A stretch of 64,000 nt of DNA, taken from Sphingobium sp. Cam5-1 (GTDB lineage Bacteria; Pseudomonadota; Alphaproteobacteria; Sphingomonadales; Sphingomonadaceae). Position numbers and translations under genes: made by a program. The stretch lies in contig NZ_CP065138.1 in the NCBI RefSeq assembly GCF_015693305.1, positions 2,420,001-2,484,000 on the forward strand, given 5' to 3'. The notes beneath the pieces are model-generated. The model saw only the letters and a program-made list of their open reading frames with translations, was not told the origin of the DNA and did no database searches. This document shows, in pieces, positions 30,372-39,405 of this stretch. Every line of letters starts with the position of its first letter. Position 1 is the stretch's first letter.

Positions 30372-31150
30372 GCCGCAACCTCCTGTGGGGGCAGACGCGA
30401 AATCAGTTCACGGGCGAGGCGCATATAGGCCTCCGAACCAGAACAGCGGAAGTCGTAGATGAGCGCCGGAACGCCATGGCTTGGCGCTTCCGAAAGCCGA
30501 ACGTTCCGCGGAATAACCGTTGAGAACACCAAGTCGCCCAGACAGGCGCGGACATCATCCGCGACCTGATCGGTAAGGCGATTACGCCGATCATACATGG
30601 TAAGCGCCACGCCCATGATCGAAAGACCCGGGTTGAAACGGCCGCGAATGCGCTCCACCGTTTGCAACAGCTGGGACAGGCCCTCCAGCGCAAAGAATTC
30701 ACACTGAAGCGGAACGAGCAATGATTGGGCCGCCACCATCGCATTGATGGTCAGGAGGCCGAGTGAAGGGGGACAATCGATGAGGCAGATATCCCACCTA
30801 CCGACCTGCGCTTCGCTCAGCACCCGCTCGAGTCGGTGGGTCCGTTCCTCATATTCGATCAGTTCGATCTCGGCCCCCGACAAATCCTGCGTCGCCGCGA
30901 TGATATCGAGTTTCGGCACACGGGTCGGCAGGATCGCGTCTTCAATAGCGCAATTCCCGACGAGCAAATCGTAACTCGACCAGGTACGATCAGATTGATG
31001 GACCCCCAATCCCGTGGAAGCATTTCCCTGGGGATCAAGATCGATCAACAACACTCTCAGGCCAGTAGCAGCAAGCCCGGTTGCCAAGTTGATCGCCGTT
31101 GTGGTCTTCCCCACCCCACCCTTTTGATTCGCAATGGCGATACGGATCAT
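30368..31150 (-). CDS. parA: Chromosome-partitioning ATPase ParA
   Basis: A 260-residue Walker-type ATPase that moves ParB-parS complexes along the nucleoid. The deviant Walker A KGGVGKTT is at residues 10-17, with both signature lysines. A further Walker-like motif, CLIDCPPSLGLL, is present. I chose ATG 31150 (MIRIAIANQ). An upstream in-frame ATG adds 33 residues unlike the family that overlap rsmG. Its start overlaps the rsmG stop by 4 nt. Chromosomal type, not a plasmid ParA. Confidence 0.96.
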   Translation of the reverse strand: MIRIAIANQKGGVGKTTTAINLATGLAATGLRVLLIDLDPQGNASTGLGVHQSDRTWSSYDLLVGNCAIEDAILPTRVPKLDIIAATQDLSGAEIELIEYEERTHRLERVLSEAQVGRWDICLIDCPPSLGLLTINAMVAAQSLLVPLQCEFFALEGLSQLLQTVERIRGRFNPGLSIMGVALTMYDRRNRLTDQVADDVRACLGDLVFSTVIPRNVRLSEAPSHGVPALIYDFRCSGSEAYMRLARELISRLPPQEVAA

Positions 31151-31788
31151 TTGCGACCTTTCTTGCCCCTTGGCGCTACCGACTGCGCTATGATGATTGC
31201 GCTTTCCGGGTCGGTGATGCTGCGTTCCACGTGAAACACACCTTGCCACGAGGATCGCGCCGCCTCCAGTTCATTCTGCGCATTACGCCCCTTTGGCAAC
31301 ACCCAAAGGGTTCGACTATCGGACAAATGGAGCGCCGAGGGGAAGAGGCGCTCCAACGGCGCATAAGCGCGCGCACTGATTACTGCCGCCGCCCTTGAGG
31401 AAGCGCTCTCCACCCGTCCGCCGTAAACTTGGGCATTTTTGATGCCAACCCGGTCGATCACCTCATTCAGGAAATCTATCCTCTTACGCCGCGATTCTAT
31501 CATAAGCACGGGCCGGTCGCTCAAGATGGCGATCACGATGGCCGGCAAACCCGCCCCCGATCCGAGGTCGATCCAAAGACCATCCCCCGCACTATCGGCT
31601 AATGTCAGAAGCTGAGCCGAGTCCGCAATATGTCTCACCCAGACATGATCACGCGTGGACTCTGCAATCAAATTCTGCTGATCCATCTCGGACAGCAACA
31701 TTTGCACATAGCCCTCCAGCTTATCCCATGTTTCACGTGAAACGAGGAAATGCTGCTCCAACCACGCCTTCGCCTCATCCTCCGTCAT
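31147..31788 (-). CDS. rsmG: 16S rRNA (guanine527-N7)-methyltransferase
   Basis: A 213-residue SAM methyltransferase that modifies G527 of 16S rRNA; its loss gives streptomycin resistance in many bacteria. The SAM motif [15 protein letters not shown] is present, and the C-terminal NELEA segment is present. Its coding region contains two parS-like sites (31223-31238 and 31729-31744). The start overlaps the mnmG stop by 4 nt, and parA follows with a 4-nt overlap. Confidence 0.95.
   Translation of the reverse strand: MTEDEAKAWLEQHFLVSRETWDKLEGYVQMLLSEMDQQNLIAESTRDHVWVRHIADSAQLLTLADSAGDGLWIDLGSGAGLPAIVIAILSDRPVLMIESRRKRIDFLNEVIDRVGIKNAQVYGGRVESASSRAAAVISARAYAPLERLFPSALHLSDSRTLWVLPKGRNAQNELEAARSSWQGVFHVERSITDPESAIIIAQSVAPRGKKGRK
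31223..31238. other. parS-like ParB binding site 1 (inside rsmG)
   Basis: CGTTCCACGTGAAACA matches the widely conserved parS consensus TGTTTCACGTGAAACA at 14 of 16 bases and keeps the CACGTG centre. It lies in the rsmG 3' half, about 75 bp upstream of the parA start. Confidence 0.7.
31729..31744. other. parS ParB binding site 2 (inside rsmG)
   Basis: TGTTTCACGTGAAACG matches the parS consensus at 15 of 16 bases. It lies near the 5' end of the rsmG coding region. Confidence 0.85.
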
Positions 31789-33635
31789 GCGGCTTGACGC
31801 CGAATATGGACCAGCAACGCGGCCAAAGCCGCTGGGGTAATGCCTCGAATGCGGCCCGCAGCCGCCAGCGTATCGGGGCGAGCCTTATCAAGCCTTTCAA
31901 TCATCTCGCTCGACAGTCCACCGATTGCCCCGAAATCAAAGTCGGCAGGAATCGACACCCGCTCGTCGCGACGCAAGGCCGCAATCTCCGCCGCCTGGCG
32001 CTCGAGATAGGGAGCGTAATGAGCGTCCTCCAATATTTCGTCCCGCAGACTCTCGTCTATTGACGTAAGCGACGGCGCCAAAGCGAACAGCAATTCCCGC
32101 TGGACTTCCGGAAACCGTGCCCATTCAAACAAGGTTCTTCGCGAGCCGTCCTGTCGGACAGTCCCACCTGCACGTGCAAGCTGAGTGGCGCTCAGCAGTT
32201 GCCCCAACTCCTCATCCACACTGGCGCGCTGCGAAGCCCGCCCGTCATAATGAGCCAGCCGCTCCTTGCCCAATATACCATGCACTCGGCCAACCTCTTC
32301 CAGCCTGCTTCCCGCATTGTCCGCCCGCAGCCGCAAGCGATATTCCGCCCGCGCGGTTAGCATTCGGTAAGGCTCAGTCACGCCTTGCAGCACCAGGTCA
32401 TCGACCATCACACCGATATAGCTGCTCGCCCGATCGAGGATCATCGGCGCATCGCCCTTGGCACGTGCAGCCGCATTCACACCGGCGACCAGCCCTTGCG
32501 CCGCCGCCTCCTCATATCCCGTCGTGCCATTTATCTGCCCCGCACAGAAGAGGCCGGGGACGTCTCGCATCTCCAGACTGTGGTCCAACGCGCGCGGATC
32601 GATATGATCATATTCCACCGCATAGCCGGGCACTACGATCTCGGCGCGCTCCAGCCCCGCCATCGACCTGACCATCTGCTCCTGCACATCGGCAGGCAGA
32701 GAGGTACTGATCCCATTGGGATAAACCAGATGGCTTCCCAACCCTTCCGGCTCCAGAAAAATCTGATGCCCGTCACGATCACCGAAACGGATCACCTTGT
32801 CCTCGATCGAAGGACAGTATCGAGGACCGCGCCCCTCGATCGCCCCGCTGAACAATGGCGAGCGCCCCAGCCCCCCACGGATGATCGCGTGGGTCGCCTC
32901 ATTGGTACGCGTGATCGCGCAGCTCAATTGCGGAAGCTGCCGCCCTGCGGAGAGGGCAGACATGGTCCAATCGCCACAGTCAGACGGCTGCTCCTCCAGC
33001 ACCCCCCAATTTATCGATCGCCCATCCAGCCTCGGCGGGGTCCCGGTCTTCAGCCGCGCAATCGGCAGGCCCAGCCCACGAAGCTGGACACCCAATACCG
33101 TTGCCGCCCGCTCCTCTGTTCGTCCGCCCGCCAGCGTTTCCTCGCCCCGGAACAATTTGCCGCCCAGAAACGTGCCCGTCGCCAACACAATGGCGGGCGC
33201 GGACAAGCGGCGTCCGTCTGCCATCTCCAGCCCTTCTACCGAGCCATTCTTCAGCAGCAGCGCCGCAGCCTCACCCTCCATGATCTCTATCCCGCGCTGC
33301 GCATCGATCATGCGGTGAATGGCGGCCCGATAATGTGATCGATCGGCCTGCACGCGCGGCCCCTGAACGGCCGCACCCTTGCTGCTGTTCAACATCCGAT
33401 AATGTATGGCAGCAGCGTCGGCGGCACGCGCTATCAGTCCATCCAGCGCATCAACCTCACGCACCAAATGACCTTTGCCTAAACCCCCGATCGCTGGGTT
33501 GCATGACATCGCCCCCACCGTTGCTTTTTCGAAGGTTAGGAGCGCAACCTGCGCGCCCTTGCGAGCAGCTGCATCCGCCGCTTCGCACCCGGCATGGCCG
33601 CCGCCAACCACTATCACGTCAAAAGCTGTCTGCAT
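31785..33635 (-). CDS. mnmG: tRNA uridine-5-carboxymethylaminomethyl modification enzyme MnmG
   Basis: A 616-residue FAD enzyme that, with MnmE, installs cmnm5 at the wobble uridine of several tRNAs. The N-terminal dinucleotide motif [17 protein letters not shown] binds FAD. The conserved [20 protein letters not shown] follows, and the C-terminal helical domain that binds tRNA and MnmE is complete. Its stop overlaps the rsmG start. Upstream, a perfect parS palindrome separates it from mnmE. Confidence 0.97.
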   Translation of the reverse strand: MQTAFDVIVVGGGHAGCEAADAAARKGAQVALLTFEKATVGAMSCNPAIGGLGKGHLVREVDALDGLIARAADAAAIHYRMLNSSKGAAVQGPRVQADRSHYRAAIHRMIDAQRGIEIMEGEAAALLLKNGSVEGLEMADGRRLSAPAIVLATGTFLGGKLFRGEETLAGGRTEERAATVLGVQLRGLGLPIARLKTGTPPRLDGRSINWGVLEEQPSDCGDWTMSALSAGRQLPQLSCAITRTNEATHAIIRGGLGRSPLFSGAIEGRGPRYCPSIEDKVIRFGDRDGHQIFLEPEGLGSHLVYPNGISTSLPADVQEQMVRSMAGLERAEIVVPGYAVEYDHIDPRALDHSLEMRDVPGLFCAGQINGTTGYEEAAAQGLVAGVNAAARAKGDAPMILDRASSYIGVMVDDLVLQGVTEPYRMLTARAEYRLRLRADNAGSRLEEVGRVHGILGKERLAHYDGRASQRASVDEELGQLLSATQLARAGGTVRQDGSRRTLFEWARFPEVQRELLFALAPSLTSIDESLRDEILEDAHYAPYLERQAAEIAALRRDERVSIPADFDFGAIGGLSSEMIERLDKARPDTLAAAGRIRGITPAALAALLVHIRRQAA

Positions 33636-33675
33636 GCCCGCGCCCTTATCAGAATTGGGGCCTCGCGGTCAAAAC

Positions 33676-33691
33676 TGTTCCACGTGGAACA
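33676..33691. other. parS ParB binding site 3 (between mnmG and mnmE)
   Basis: TGTTCCACGTGGAACA is a perfect 16-bp palindrome that differs from the parS consensus by one symmetric base pair in each half. It lies 41 bp upstream of the mnmG start, in the 60-bp gap after mnmE, so bound ParB could also affect mnmG expression. Confidence 0.8.
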
Positions 33692-33695
33692 GCGG

Positions 33696-34973
33696 TCATT
33701 TGCCGATGCAAAATCCTGCAAAGAGCCGGTCGAGCATATGCTCGGTACTTGCCCGCCCCGTCAGCGCATCGATCGCCGCACGTGCATGCCGAAGCTCTTC
33801 CGCGACAATGAGAAGGTCTGACTGCGGCAAGGCATTTTCCAAATGGCCGAGCAGCAGCGCAACACCCTCCCGCTGCCTTTCATGCAGAGCATACTCGCTT
33901 ACCCCCGGCAGCAACGCAGCCGCTCGCTCCAAAAGCAATGCGATGAGGGTTTCCATCCCCTCACCCGTGACCGCCGATATGGGCAACCCTCTGGTCACCG
34001 CGTGCCGATCACATTGAGCACCGACAATTATCGCGTCCTCGCGCGGTACTTCGTCCGGATCGCCAAGCCACAGGATGATGTCGGCACTGTCCAACGCCGC
34101 GCGCGCCCGGTCCATGCCGATCGCTTCGATGACGTCCGATGTCGCCTCTCTCAAACCCGCGGTATCGGTGAAAAGAAAAGCTGTGCCGCCAAGCGCTGCG
34201 GGCACTTCGATGCGATCGCGCGTCGTACCCGCGACGTCGGAGACGATCGCCGCCTCCCGCCCCACCAGTGCATTTAACAGCGTGGACTTCCCCGCATTGG
34301 GCGGCCCGGCCAGCACCACCCGGATGCCATCCCGCAAACGCTCGGCCGAAGGCGCACTCAGCGCCGACCGCACCTCCCCGATGAGTCCGGCTATACCTGA
34401 GCCGATACGTTCCTCGGCCCCATGTTCAGGGACATCATCCTCATCGGAAAAATCGAGCGCCGCCTCCGCCATGGCGGAAAGATCAAGCAAGCTCCTTTGC
34501 CACTGCTCCAGCTGACGGGAAAAATGCCCCTCGGACATGAGCAGAGCCGCGCGCCGTTGCTGCTGGGTTTCGGCGGCGAGAAGATCGGCCAGCCCCTCGA
34601 CCTCATTAAGATCCATCCGCCCATTCATAAAGGCCCGGCGGGTAAACTCACCCGGCTGGGCCTGCCGCACGCCTTCAAAGGATCTGAGCGCATCCTCCAG
34701 CCCCGCGACCACAGCCCGACCGCCATGGCAATGCAACTCCGCCAGGTCTTCCCCGGTCGCAGTGCCGGGGCCAGGAAACCAGAGGATGAGCGCGCGATCG
34801 AGAGGCGCCCCGTTGCGCGGGTCTTTCAGCAAAGCCAGCCGCGCCCGCCGGGGTTCGGGAAGTTGCCCCGCAAGGCCCTGCAAGGCGGCAGCGGCAGCAG
34901 GGCCACTTATCCGAATGACCCCAATCCCTGCCGGTGGCGCACCACTCGACAGGGCGAAAATCGTGTCCGCCAT
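33696..34973 (-). CDS. mnmE: tRNA modification GTPase MnmE
   Basis: A 425-residue GTPase, the partner of MnmG. The N-terminal folate-binding domain is followed by helices that enclose the G domain: G1 GPPNAGKST, G2/G3 region DVAGTTRDR and DTAGLRE. The protein ends with the family's CxGK tail (CIGK). I chose ATG 34973 (MADTIFALSSG); an upstream in-frame ATG would add 12 residues that overlap the DUF6489 gene. DUF6489 lies 7 bp upstream on the same strand. Confidence 0.96.
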   Translation of the reverse strand: MADTIFALSSGAPPAGIGVIRISGPAAAAALQGLAGQLPEPRRARLALLKDPRNGAPLDRALILWFPGPGTATGEDLAELHCHGGRAVVAGLEDALRSFEGVRQAQPGEFTRRAFMNGRMDLNEVEGLADLLAAETQQQRRAALLMSEGHFSRQLEQWQRSLLDLSAMAEAALDFSDEDDVPEHGAEERIGSGIAGLIGEVRSALSAPSAERLRDGIRVVLAGPPNAGKSTLLNALVGREAAIVSDVAGTTRDRIEVPAALGGTAFLFTDTAGLREATSDVIEAIGMDRARAALDSADIILWLGDPDEVPREDAIIVGAQCDRHAVTRGLPISAVTGEGMETLIALLLERAAALLPGVSEYALHERQREGVALLLGHLENALPQSDLLIVAEELRHARAAIDALTGRASTEHMLDRLFAGFCIGK

Positions 34974-34980
34974 TAACGGC

Positions 34981-35235
34981 TCAGGACTTGTCGCCATTCT
35001 TCCCGGCAACGCCAGAAAGGCCGATGTCCATCATCTGCCGGAACAGGCGCATCCCCGCATCCCCCAGAGGAGAGAAGCTTTTGAACATCGTTTCCATCTG
35101 TTCGGCGCTGGCGATGCCGTCAAAGCTGTCCAGCATCGTTTTCACATATTTGTCGTGAATGGGCGTGACATCAGGCAGGCCCAGAAAAGCCCGCGCCTCG
35201 GTTGGGGTGCAATCTACGTCGACCGTTACTTTCAT
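34981..35235 (-). CDS. DUF6489 family small protein
   Basis: An 84-residue soluble protein of the DUF6489 family, which is found beside mnmE in alphaproteobacteria. The N-terminal KVTVDVDCTPTEARAFLG motif resembles part of a small alpha/beta domain, and an amphipathic helix follows (MFKSFSPLGDAGMRLFRQMM). Function unknown. I chose ATG 35235, because earlier in-frame ATGs add unrelated residues. It probably forms one transcript with mnmE. Confidence 0.8.
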   Translation of the reverse strand: MKVTVDVDCTPTEARAFLGLPDVTPIHDKYVKTMLDSFDGIASAEQMETMFKSFSPLGDAGMRLFRQMMDIGLSGVAGKNGDKS

Positions 35236-35320
35236 CCTGCGCACCTTCAATTGCCAGCCATCGTCGTCATGCCGCAACATGGCCCCTGAACGCAAATAAT
35301 TTGGGCACAGCAGCGTTGGC

Positions 35321-35334
35321 GGTTTTGCAAAACC
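35321..35334. promoter_or_regulatory. Perfect palindrome upstream of the dienelactone hydrolase gene
   Basis: GGTTTTGCAAAACC is a perfect 14-bp palindrome in the 142-bp divergent gap, 43 bp upstream of ATG 35378. Position and symmetry fit a repressor or activator operator. The regulator is not in the window. Confidence 0.4.
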
Positions 35335-35377
35335 CGCTTATCCTTCGACCAGTGCAGAGAATGAAAGGACATCAGCC

Positions 35378-36076
35378 ATGGGATCATTTACGCCGATTTC
35401 GACCCTTGAGGGCGATGCGCAATTCGACGCCTATGTTGCTCGACCCGACGGAACCCCGCGCGGGGCAATTATCGTCATTCAGGAAATCTTCGGCGTGAAT
35501 GAAGGCATTCGCCGCAAATGCGACTACTGGGCCAGCCAAGGATATCTGGCGATTTCTCCCGACCTGTTCTGGCGCGACACCGCGCATGTCGAACTGGATG
35601 CGGATGTTCCGGAACAATTTCAGGCGGCAATCGGCCACATGCAGAAGCTGGACCAGGACCTCGCCATCTATGACATTGAATCGGCGATCAAATTCGCTCG
35701 GGCGGAACTGGGCGGCACAGGGAAGGTCGGCGTGGTCGGCTACTGCCTTGGCGGCCGGCTGACCTTCATGGCCGCCTGCCGGACGGATGGCGACGCCTTT
35801 GTCGGCTATTATGGCGTGGGCATCGACAATCTTCTGGGCGAGCAGCATGCTATCGGCAAACCCGTCTTGCTGCACATTCCCACCGCTGACGGATTCGTGC
35901 CGCCGGAAGTGCAGAAGACGATGCACGACGGCCTGAAAGACAATCGCCACATCACCCTTCACGATTATGAGGGGCTCGACCATGGCTTCGCCGCTGAAAT
36001 GGGCGCGCGCCGGGTCGAGGAAGCCGCGCAACTGGCCGATCAGCGCACGGCTGACTTTTTCGCCACACATCTCTGA
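35378..36076 (+). CDS. Dienelactone hydrolase family protein
   Basis: A 232-residue alpha/beta hydrolase of the dienelactone hydrolase family. The nucleophile is the Cys in GVVGYCLGGRLT, and the catalytic Asp and His are in PTADGFVPPEV and DHGFAAEMG. True dienelactone hydrolases open chlorocatechol-derived lactones. No other catechol-pathway genes are nearby, so the substrate is uncertain. A quinone oxidoreductase follows 14 bp later. Confidence 0.88.
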   Translation: MGSFTPISTLEGDAQFDAYVARPDGTPRGAIIVIQEIFGVNEGIRRKCDYWASQGYLAISPDLFWRDTAHVELDADVPEQFQAAIGHMQKLDQDLAIYDIESAIKFARAELGGTGKVGVVGYCLGGRLTFMAACRTDGDAFVGYYGVGIDNLLGEQHAIGKPVLLHIPTADGFVPPEVQKTMHDGLKDNRHITLHDYEGLDHGFAAEMGARRVEEAAQLADQRTADFFATHL

Positions 36077-36090
36077 CCGACGCGCCACTC

Positions 36091-37059
36091 ATGACACAAG
36101 CCTGGCGCATGATCGTCCGCGCGACCGGCGGTCCGGAGGTGATCGAGCGGGAGTATTTCGATCCCGCTCCTCCGACCGAGGGTGAGGTGCTGATCACTCA
36201 GGATGCGATCGGCTTGAACTTCATCGACACCTATCATCGGTCGGGCCTCTACGAATCCCCGCTCCCCCTCACCCTCGGCGTTGAAGGAGCGGGCTATGTC
36301 GTGGCCTTGGGGCCGGGTGTCAGCGGGCTGGCGATCGGCGACAAGGTCGGCTCGGCGGGCGGCATGGGCGCCTATGCCACCCATCGCACGGTCGCCGCCG
36401 ACCGCGTCTTAAGGATCCCTGACAAAATCGGCACGGATGAAGCCGCCGCGATGATGCTGAAGGGCATGACCGCCTGCTTCCTCGCGGAGGATATATTGTC
36501 GCTCCGGGCCGGTCAGGTCGCTCTGGTCCATGCCGCCGCCGGTGGCGTAGGTTCCGTGCTCGTGCCCTGGCTTCGGGACAAGGGTGTCGTGGTCATCGCC
36601 CATAGCGGGTCGGCGGAAAAGGCTGCAAAGGTGCAGGCCGATCACAGCCTACACTGCCCGTTGACGGACCTCGCCGACCGGGTGCGTGCCCTGACGGAAG
36701 GTCATGGCGTGGACGTTGTCTATGATGGCGTGGGGAAGGATAGCTGGAGCGCGTCGCTTGCCTCGCTCAGGCGGCGCGGCATGATGGTGAGCTATGGCAA
36801 TGCGTCTGGCCCAGTACCGCCGGTCAGCCTGCTGGAACTCAGTCGCGCTGGATCCCTCTATGTGACCCGCCCCACCCTGTTCGACTATATCGTGTCGCAG
36901 GAGGAGTTGAAGCATGTCAGTGACCGCCTGTTCGATCGCATGCTGAGGGGCGTCATTCGCGCCCATATCGGCCAGCGTTTCGCCCTTTCGGAGGCTGCTG
37001 ATGCACATCGGGCGCTGGAGGGGCGGCGAACCGTCGGTAGCACTATCCTGGTGCCATAG
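36091..37059 (+). CDS. NADPH:quinone oxidoreductase (zinc-independent MDR family)
   Basis: A 322-residue medium-chain reductase of the quinone oxidoreductase (Qor) type. The nucleotide-binding segment VHAAAGGVGSVLVPWL is typical, and no zinc-ligand Cys cluster is present. It would reduce quinones with NADPH. It is likely co-transcribed with the hydrolase, and the pair may deal with reactive carbonyls or aromatic intermediates (inference). Confidence 0.9.
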   Translation: MTQAWRMIVRATGGPEVIEREYFDPAPPTEGEVLITQDAIGLNFIDTYHRSGLYESPLPLTLGVEGAGYVVALGPGVSGLAIGDKVGSAGGMGAYATHRTVAADRVLRIPDKIGTDEAAAMMLKGMTACFLAEDILSLRAGQVALVHAAAGGVGSVLVPWLRDKGVVVIAHSGSAEKAAKVQADHSLHCPLTDLADRVRALTEGHGVDVVYDGVGKDSWSASLASLRRRGMMVSYGNASGPVPPVSLLELSRAGSLYVTRPTLFDYIVSQEELKHVSDRLFDRMLRGVIRAHIGQRFALSEAADAHRALEGRRTVGSTILVP

Positions 37060-37086
37060 GCGCGCTGAAGAAGTCTGAAAATGGGT

Positions 37087-37121
37087 CGAGCAGGTGACGG
37101 GCACAAGCCCGCCCCTGCTCG
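37087..37121. terminator. Bidirectional hairpin between the quinone oxidoreductase and TerC genes
   Basis: Outer stem CGAGCAGG/CCTGCTCG and inner stem CGGGC/GCCCG around an ACAA loop, centred between convergent genes. There is no T run on either side. Confidence 0.6.
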
Positions 37122-37127
37122 CCTCAA

Positions 37128-37850
37128 TCACACAAAGAGGGTCAGAATGCCGACCTGATGGTCGATGATACCCTCATAGATCATCTTGACGGCAACATAG
37201 ATGATGACGGCCAGACCCAGATAAGCGATCCACCGGAAACGCTCGATATATTTGGCAATGATGTTAGCCGCCACACCCATCAGCGCAACCGACAGAATAA
37301 GGCCGATGATCAGGATGCCGGGATGATCACGCGCCGCGCCTGCCACGGCCAGAACATTGTCCAGGCTCATCGATACGTCGGCAACAGCGACAGCCCATGC
37401 GGCAGCCGCGAAGCTCTTGGCGGGACGCAGTCCCGATATGTCATCGTCGCTGGGATCGTCCGGCGTGTCCGCCCCACGCTTCGGGTGCAGTTCGCGCCAC
37501 ATCTTCCAGCTAACCCACAGCAGCAGCAAGCCGCCCGCCAGAATGAGGCCTACGATCTGCATCAACTGCGTCACGACCAAGGCAAAACCGATACGCAACA
37601 CCAATGCGGCTATGATACCGATCAAGATGACGCGCTGGCGCTGTTGCACCGGCAGACCGGCAGCAAGCGCGCCCACGACAATCGCGTTGTCGCCAGCCAG
37701 CAGGATGTCGATCATCAGCACTTGGCCAAAGGCCGACAAGGCAGCCGGAGAACCGATATTGCTGAAATCGTTGGCGATGTGCCCCCAAATATCGGCGGGC
37801 GAACCCATACCCTGTGCGGCAGCGGCGGCAGTCGTAAGAAGGTCGATCAT
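37128..37850 (-). CDS. TerC family integral membrane protein
   Basis: A 240-residue membrane protein with about seven hydrophobic helices. The conserved intramembrane acidic motifs of the TerC family are visible: DILLAGDNAIVVG and DVSMSLDNVLAVAG. Family members are linked to manganese or calcium export and to tellurite resistance, and some work with metal-loaded secreted proteins. No ter or yybP-ykoY partner is seen nearby. A cytoplasmic Lys/Asp-rich loop separates helices 3 and 4. Confidence 0.88.
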   Translation of the reverse strand: MIDLLTTAAAAAQGMGSPADIWGHIANDFSNIGSPAALSAFGQVLMIDILLAGDNAIVVGALAAGLPVQQRQRVILIGIIAALVLRIGFALVVTQLMQIVGLILAGGLLLLWVSWKMWRELHPKRGADTPDDPSDDDISGLRPAKSFAAAAWAVAVADVSMSLDNVLAVAGAARDHPGILIIGLILSVALMGVAANIIAKYIERFRWIAYLGLAVIIYVAVKMIYEGIIDHQVGILTLFV

Positions 37851-37871
37851 AACGGCCCGATATAACTCCGC

Positions 37872-39128
37872 TTATTGGTTCATCGAATCGAAGAAATCTT
37901 CGTTGGTCTTGGAATCCTTCATCTTGTCGAGCAGGAATTCCATCGCATCGACCGTGCCCATCTGCATCAGGATACGGCGCAGCACCCACATCTTGGACAG
38001 CTTGGCCTTATCGACCAGCAATTCTTCCTTGCGGGTGCCCGATTTGCCAACGTCCAGCGCCGGGAAGATGCGCTTGTCCGCGACCTTGCGATCGAGGACG
38101 ATTTCCGAGTTGCCGGTGCCTTTGAACTCTTCGAAGATGACTTCGTCCATGCGGCTGCCGGTATCGATCAGCGCGGTGGCGATGATGGAGAGCGAACCGC
38201 CTTCCTCGATATTACGCGCGGCGCCGAAGAAGCGCTTGGGACGCTGGAGCGCATTGGCGTCAACGCCGCCCGTCAGCACCTTGCCCGACGAAGGCACAAC
38301 GGTGTTATAGGCACGACCGAGGCGGGTGATCGAATCGAGCAGGATCACCACGTCCTTCTTGTGTTCCACGAGGCGCTTGGCCTTTTCGATCACCATTTCG
38401 GCGACCTGCACGTGGCGCTGCGCGGGTTCGTCGAAGGTCGAGGACACAACCTCGCCCTTCACGCTGCGCTGCATGTCGGTCACTTCTTCCGGACGCTCGT
38501 CGATCAGCAGGACGATCAGGAAGACTTCGGGATGATTGTCGGTGATCGCCTTGGCGATATTCTGGAGCAGCACCGTCTTACCCGTGCGCGGCGGCGCGAC
38601 GATCAGCGCGCGCTGCCCCTTGCCCTGTGGCGAAACGATGTCGATGACGCGGGCCGACTTGTCCTTGACCGTGGGGTCGAGCGTATCGAGCACCAGCTTC
38701 TGCGTCGGATAGAGCGGCGTCAGGTTGTCGAAGTTGACGCGATGCCGGACGACATCCGGGTCATCGAAGTTGACGGAGATAAGCTTCGTCAGCGCGAAAT
38801 AGCGCTCGCCATCCTTGGGCGCGCGGATTTCGCCTTCCACCGTATCGCCGGTGCGCAAGCCGAATTTGCGGACCTGGTTGGGCGACACATAGATATCGTC
38901 GGGACCGGCAAGGAAGTTCGCTTCAGGCGAGCGCAGGAAGCCAAAGCCGTCGGGCAGCACTTCGATCGTGCCCTCACCCATGATCTGCTCGCCATTTTCC
39001 GCCTCAGCCTTGAGGATCGCGAACATCAGGTCCTGTTTGCGCAGGGTCGATGCGCCTTCGACGCCCAGTTCTTCCGCCGTAGTGACCAGGTCGGCGGGTG
39101 ATTTCTTCTTGAGGTCTTTAAGGTGCAT
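37872..39128 (-). CDS. rho: Transcription termination factor Rho
   Basis: A 418-residue hexameric RNA helicase that terminates transcripts. The N-terminal RNA-binding domain (about residues 45-120, [13 protein letters not shown]) has no long insert. The Walker [15 protein letters not shown], the Walker B region [14 protein letters not shown] and the R-loop are intact. Length matches E. coli Rho. The 277-bp leader upstream may hold the usual autoregulatory region. The TerC gene lies 21 bp downstream on the same strand. Confidence 0.97.
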   Translation of the reverse strand: MHLKDLKKKSPADLVTTAEELGVEGASTLRKQDLMFAILKAEAENGEQIMGEGTIEVLPDGFGFLRSPEANFLAGPDDIYVSPNQVRKFGLRTGDTVEGEIRAPKDGERYFALTKLISVNFDDPDVVRHRVNFDNLTPLYPTQKLVLDTLDPTVKDKSARVIDIVSPQGKGQRALIVAPPRTGKTVLLQNIAKAITDNHPEVFLIVLLIDERPEEVTDMQRSVKGEVVSSTFDEPAQRHVQVAEMVIEKAKRLVEHKKDVVILLDSITRLGRAYNTVVPSSGKVLTGGVDANALQRPKRFFGAARNIEEGGSLSIIATALIDTGSRMDEVIFEEFKGTGNSEIVLDRKVADKRIFPALDVGKSGTRKEELLVDKAKLSKMWVLRRILMQMGTVDAMEFLLDKMKDSKTNEDFFDSMNQ

Positions 39129-39405
39129 TCGACTTGAGTCCGATGACGAGAGATGAAGATTGGAAATACGAAAAAGGAGAGTCGCCCGGTATGGAAAACA
39201 CGGGACTCCGGCGCTGGACGGCCGGGATAGACCGTCCGCGTTTAGCGATCAGCGCCCCCCAAAGTCAAGGTGTCGCTTGGCCCCGCCTTGCTGGAAATGC
39301 TGGCCCCCGCCGCCTTCATCGGCAAATGGTGCAGCAGTTGCGGCAATGGACCGGCCTTGGCGATCCATGCTATGACTTGGCGCTCTAGCTGAAGAGGCGA
39401 AGGGC
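39129..39405. other. Divergent gap between rho and the retropepsin gene
   Basis: No convincing gene. It contains an inverted repeat GGACGG (39216-39221)/CCGTCC (39232-39237) and a run of six C (39255 region). On the minus strand a pyrimidine-rich stretch (CTCTCCTTTTTC) lies in the rho leader, where rho is known to autoregulate in other bacteria. The plus-strand start at 39406 has GAAGAGGCGAAGG before it. Confidence 0.4.
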
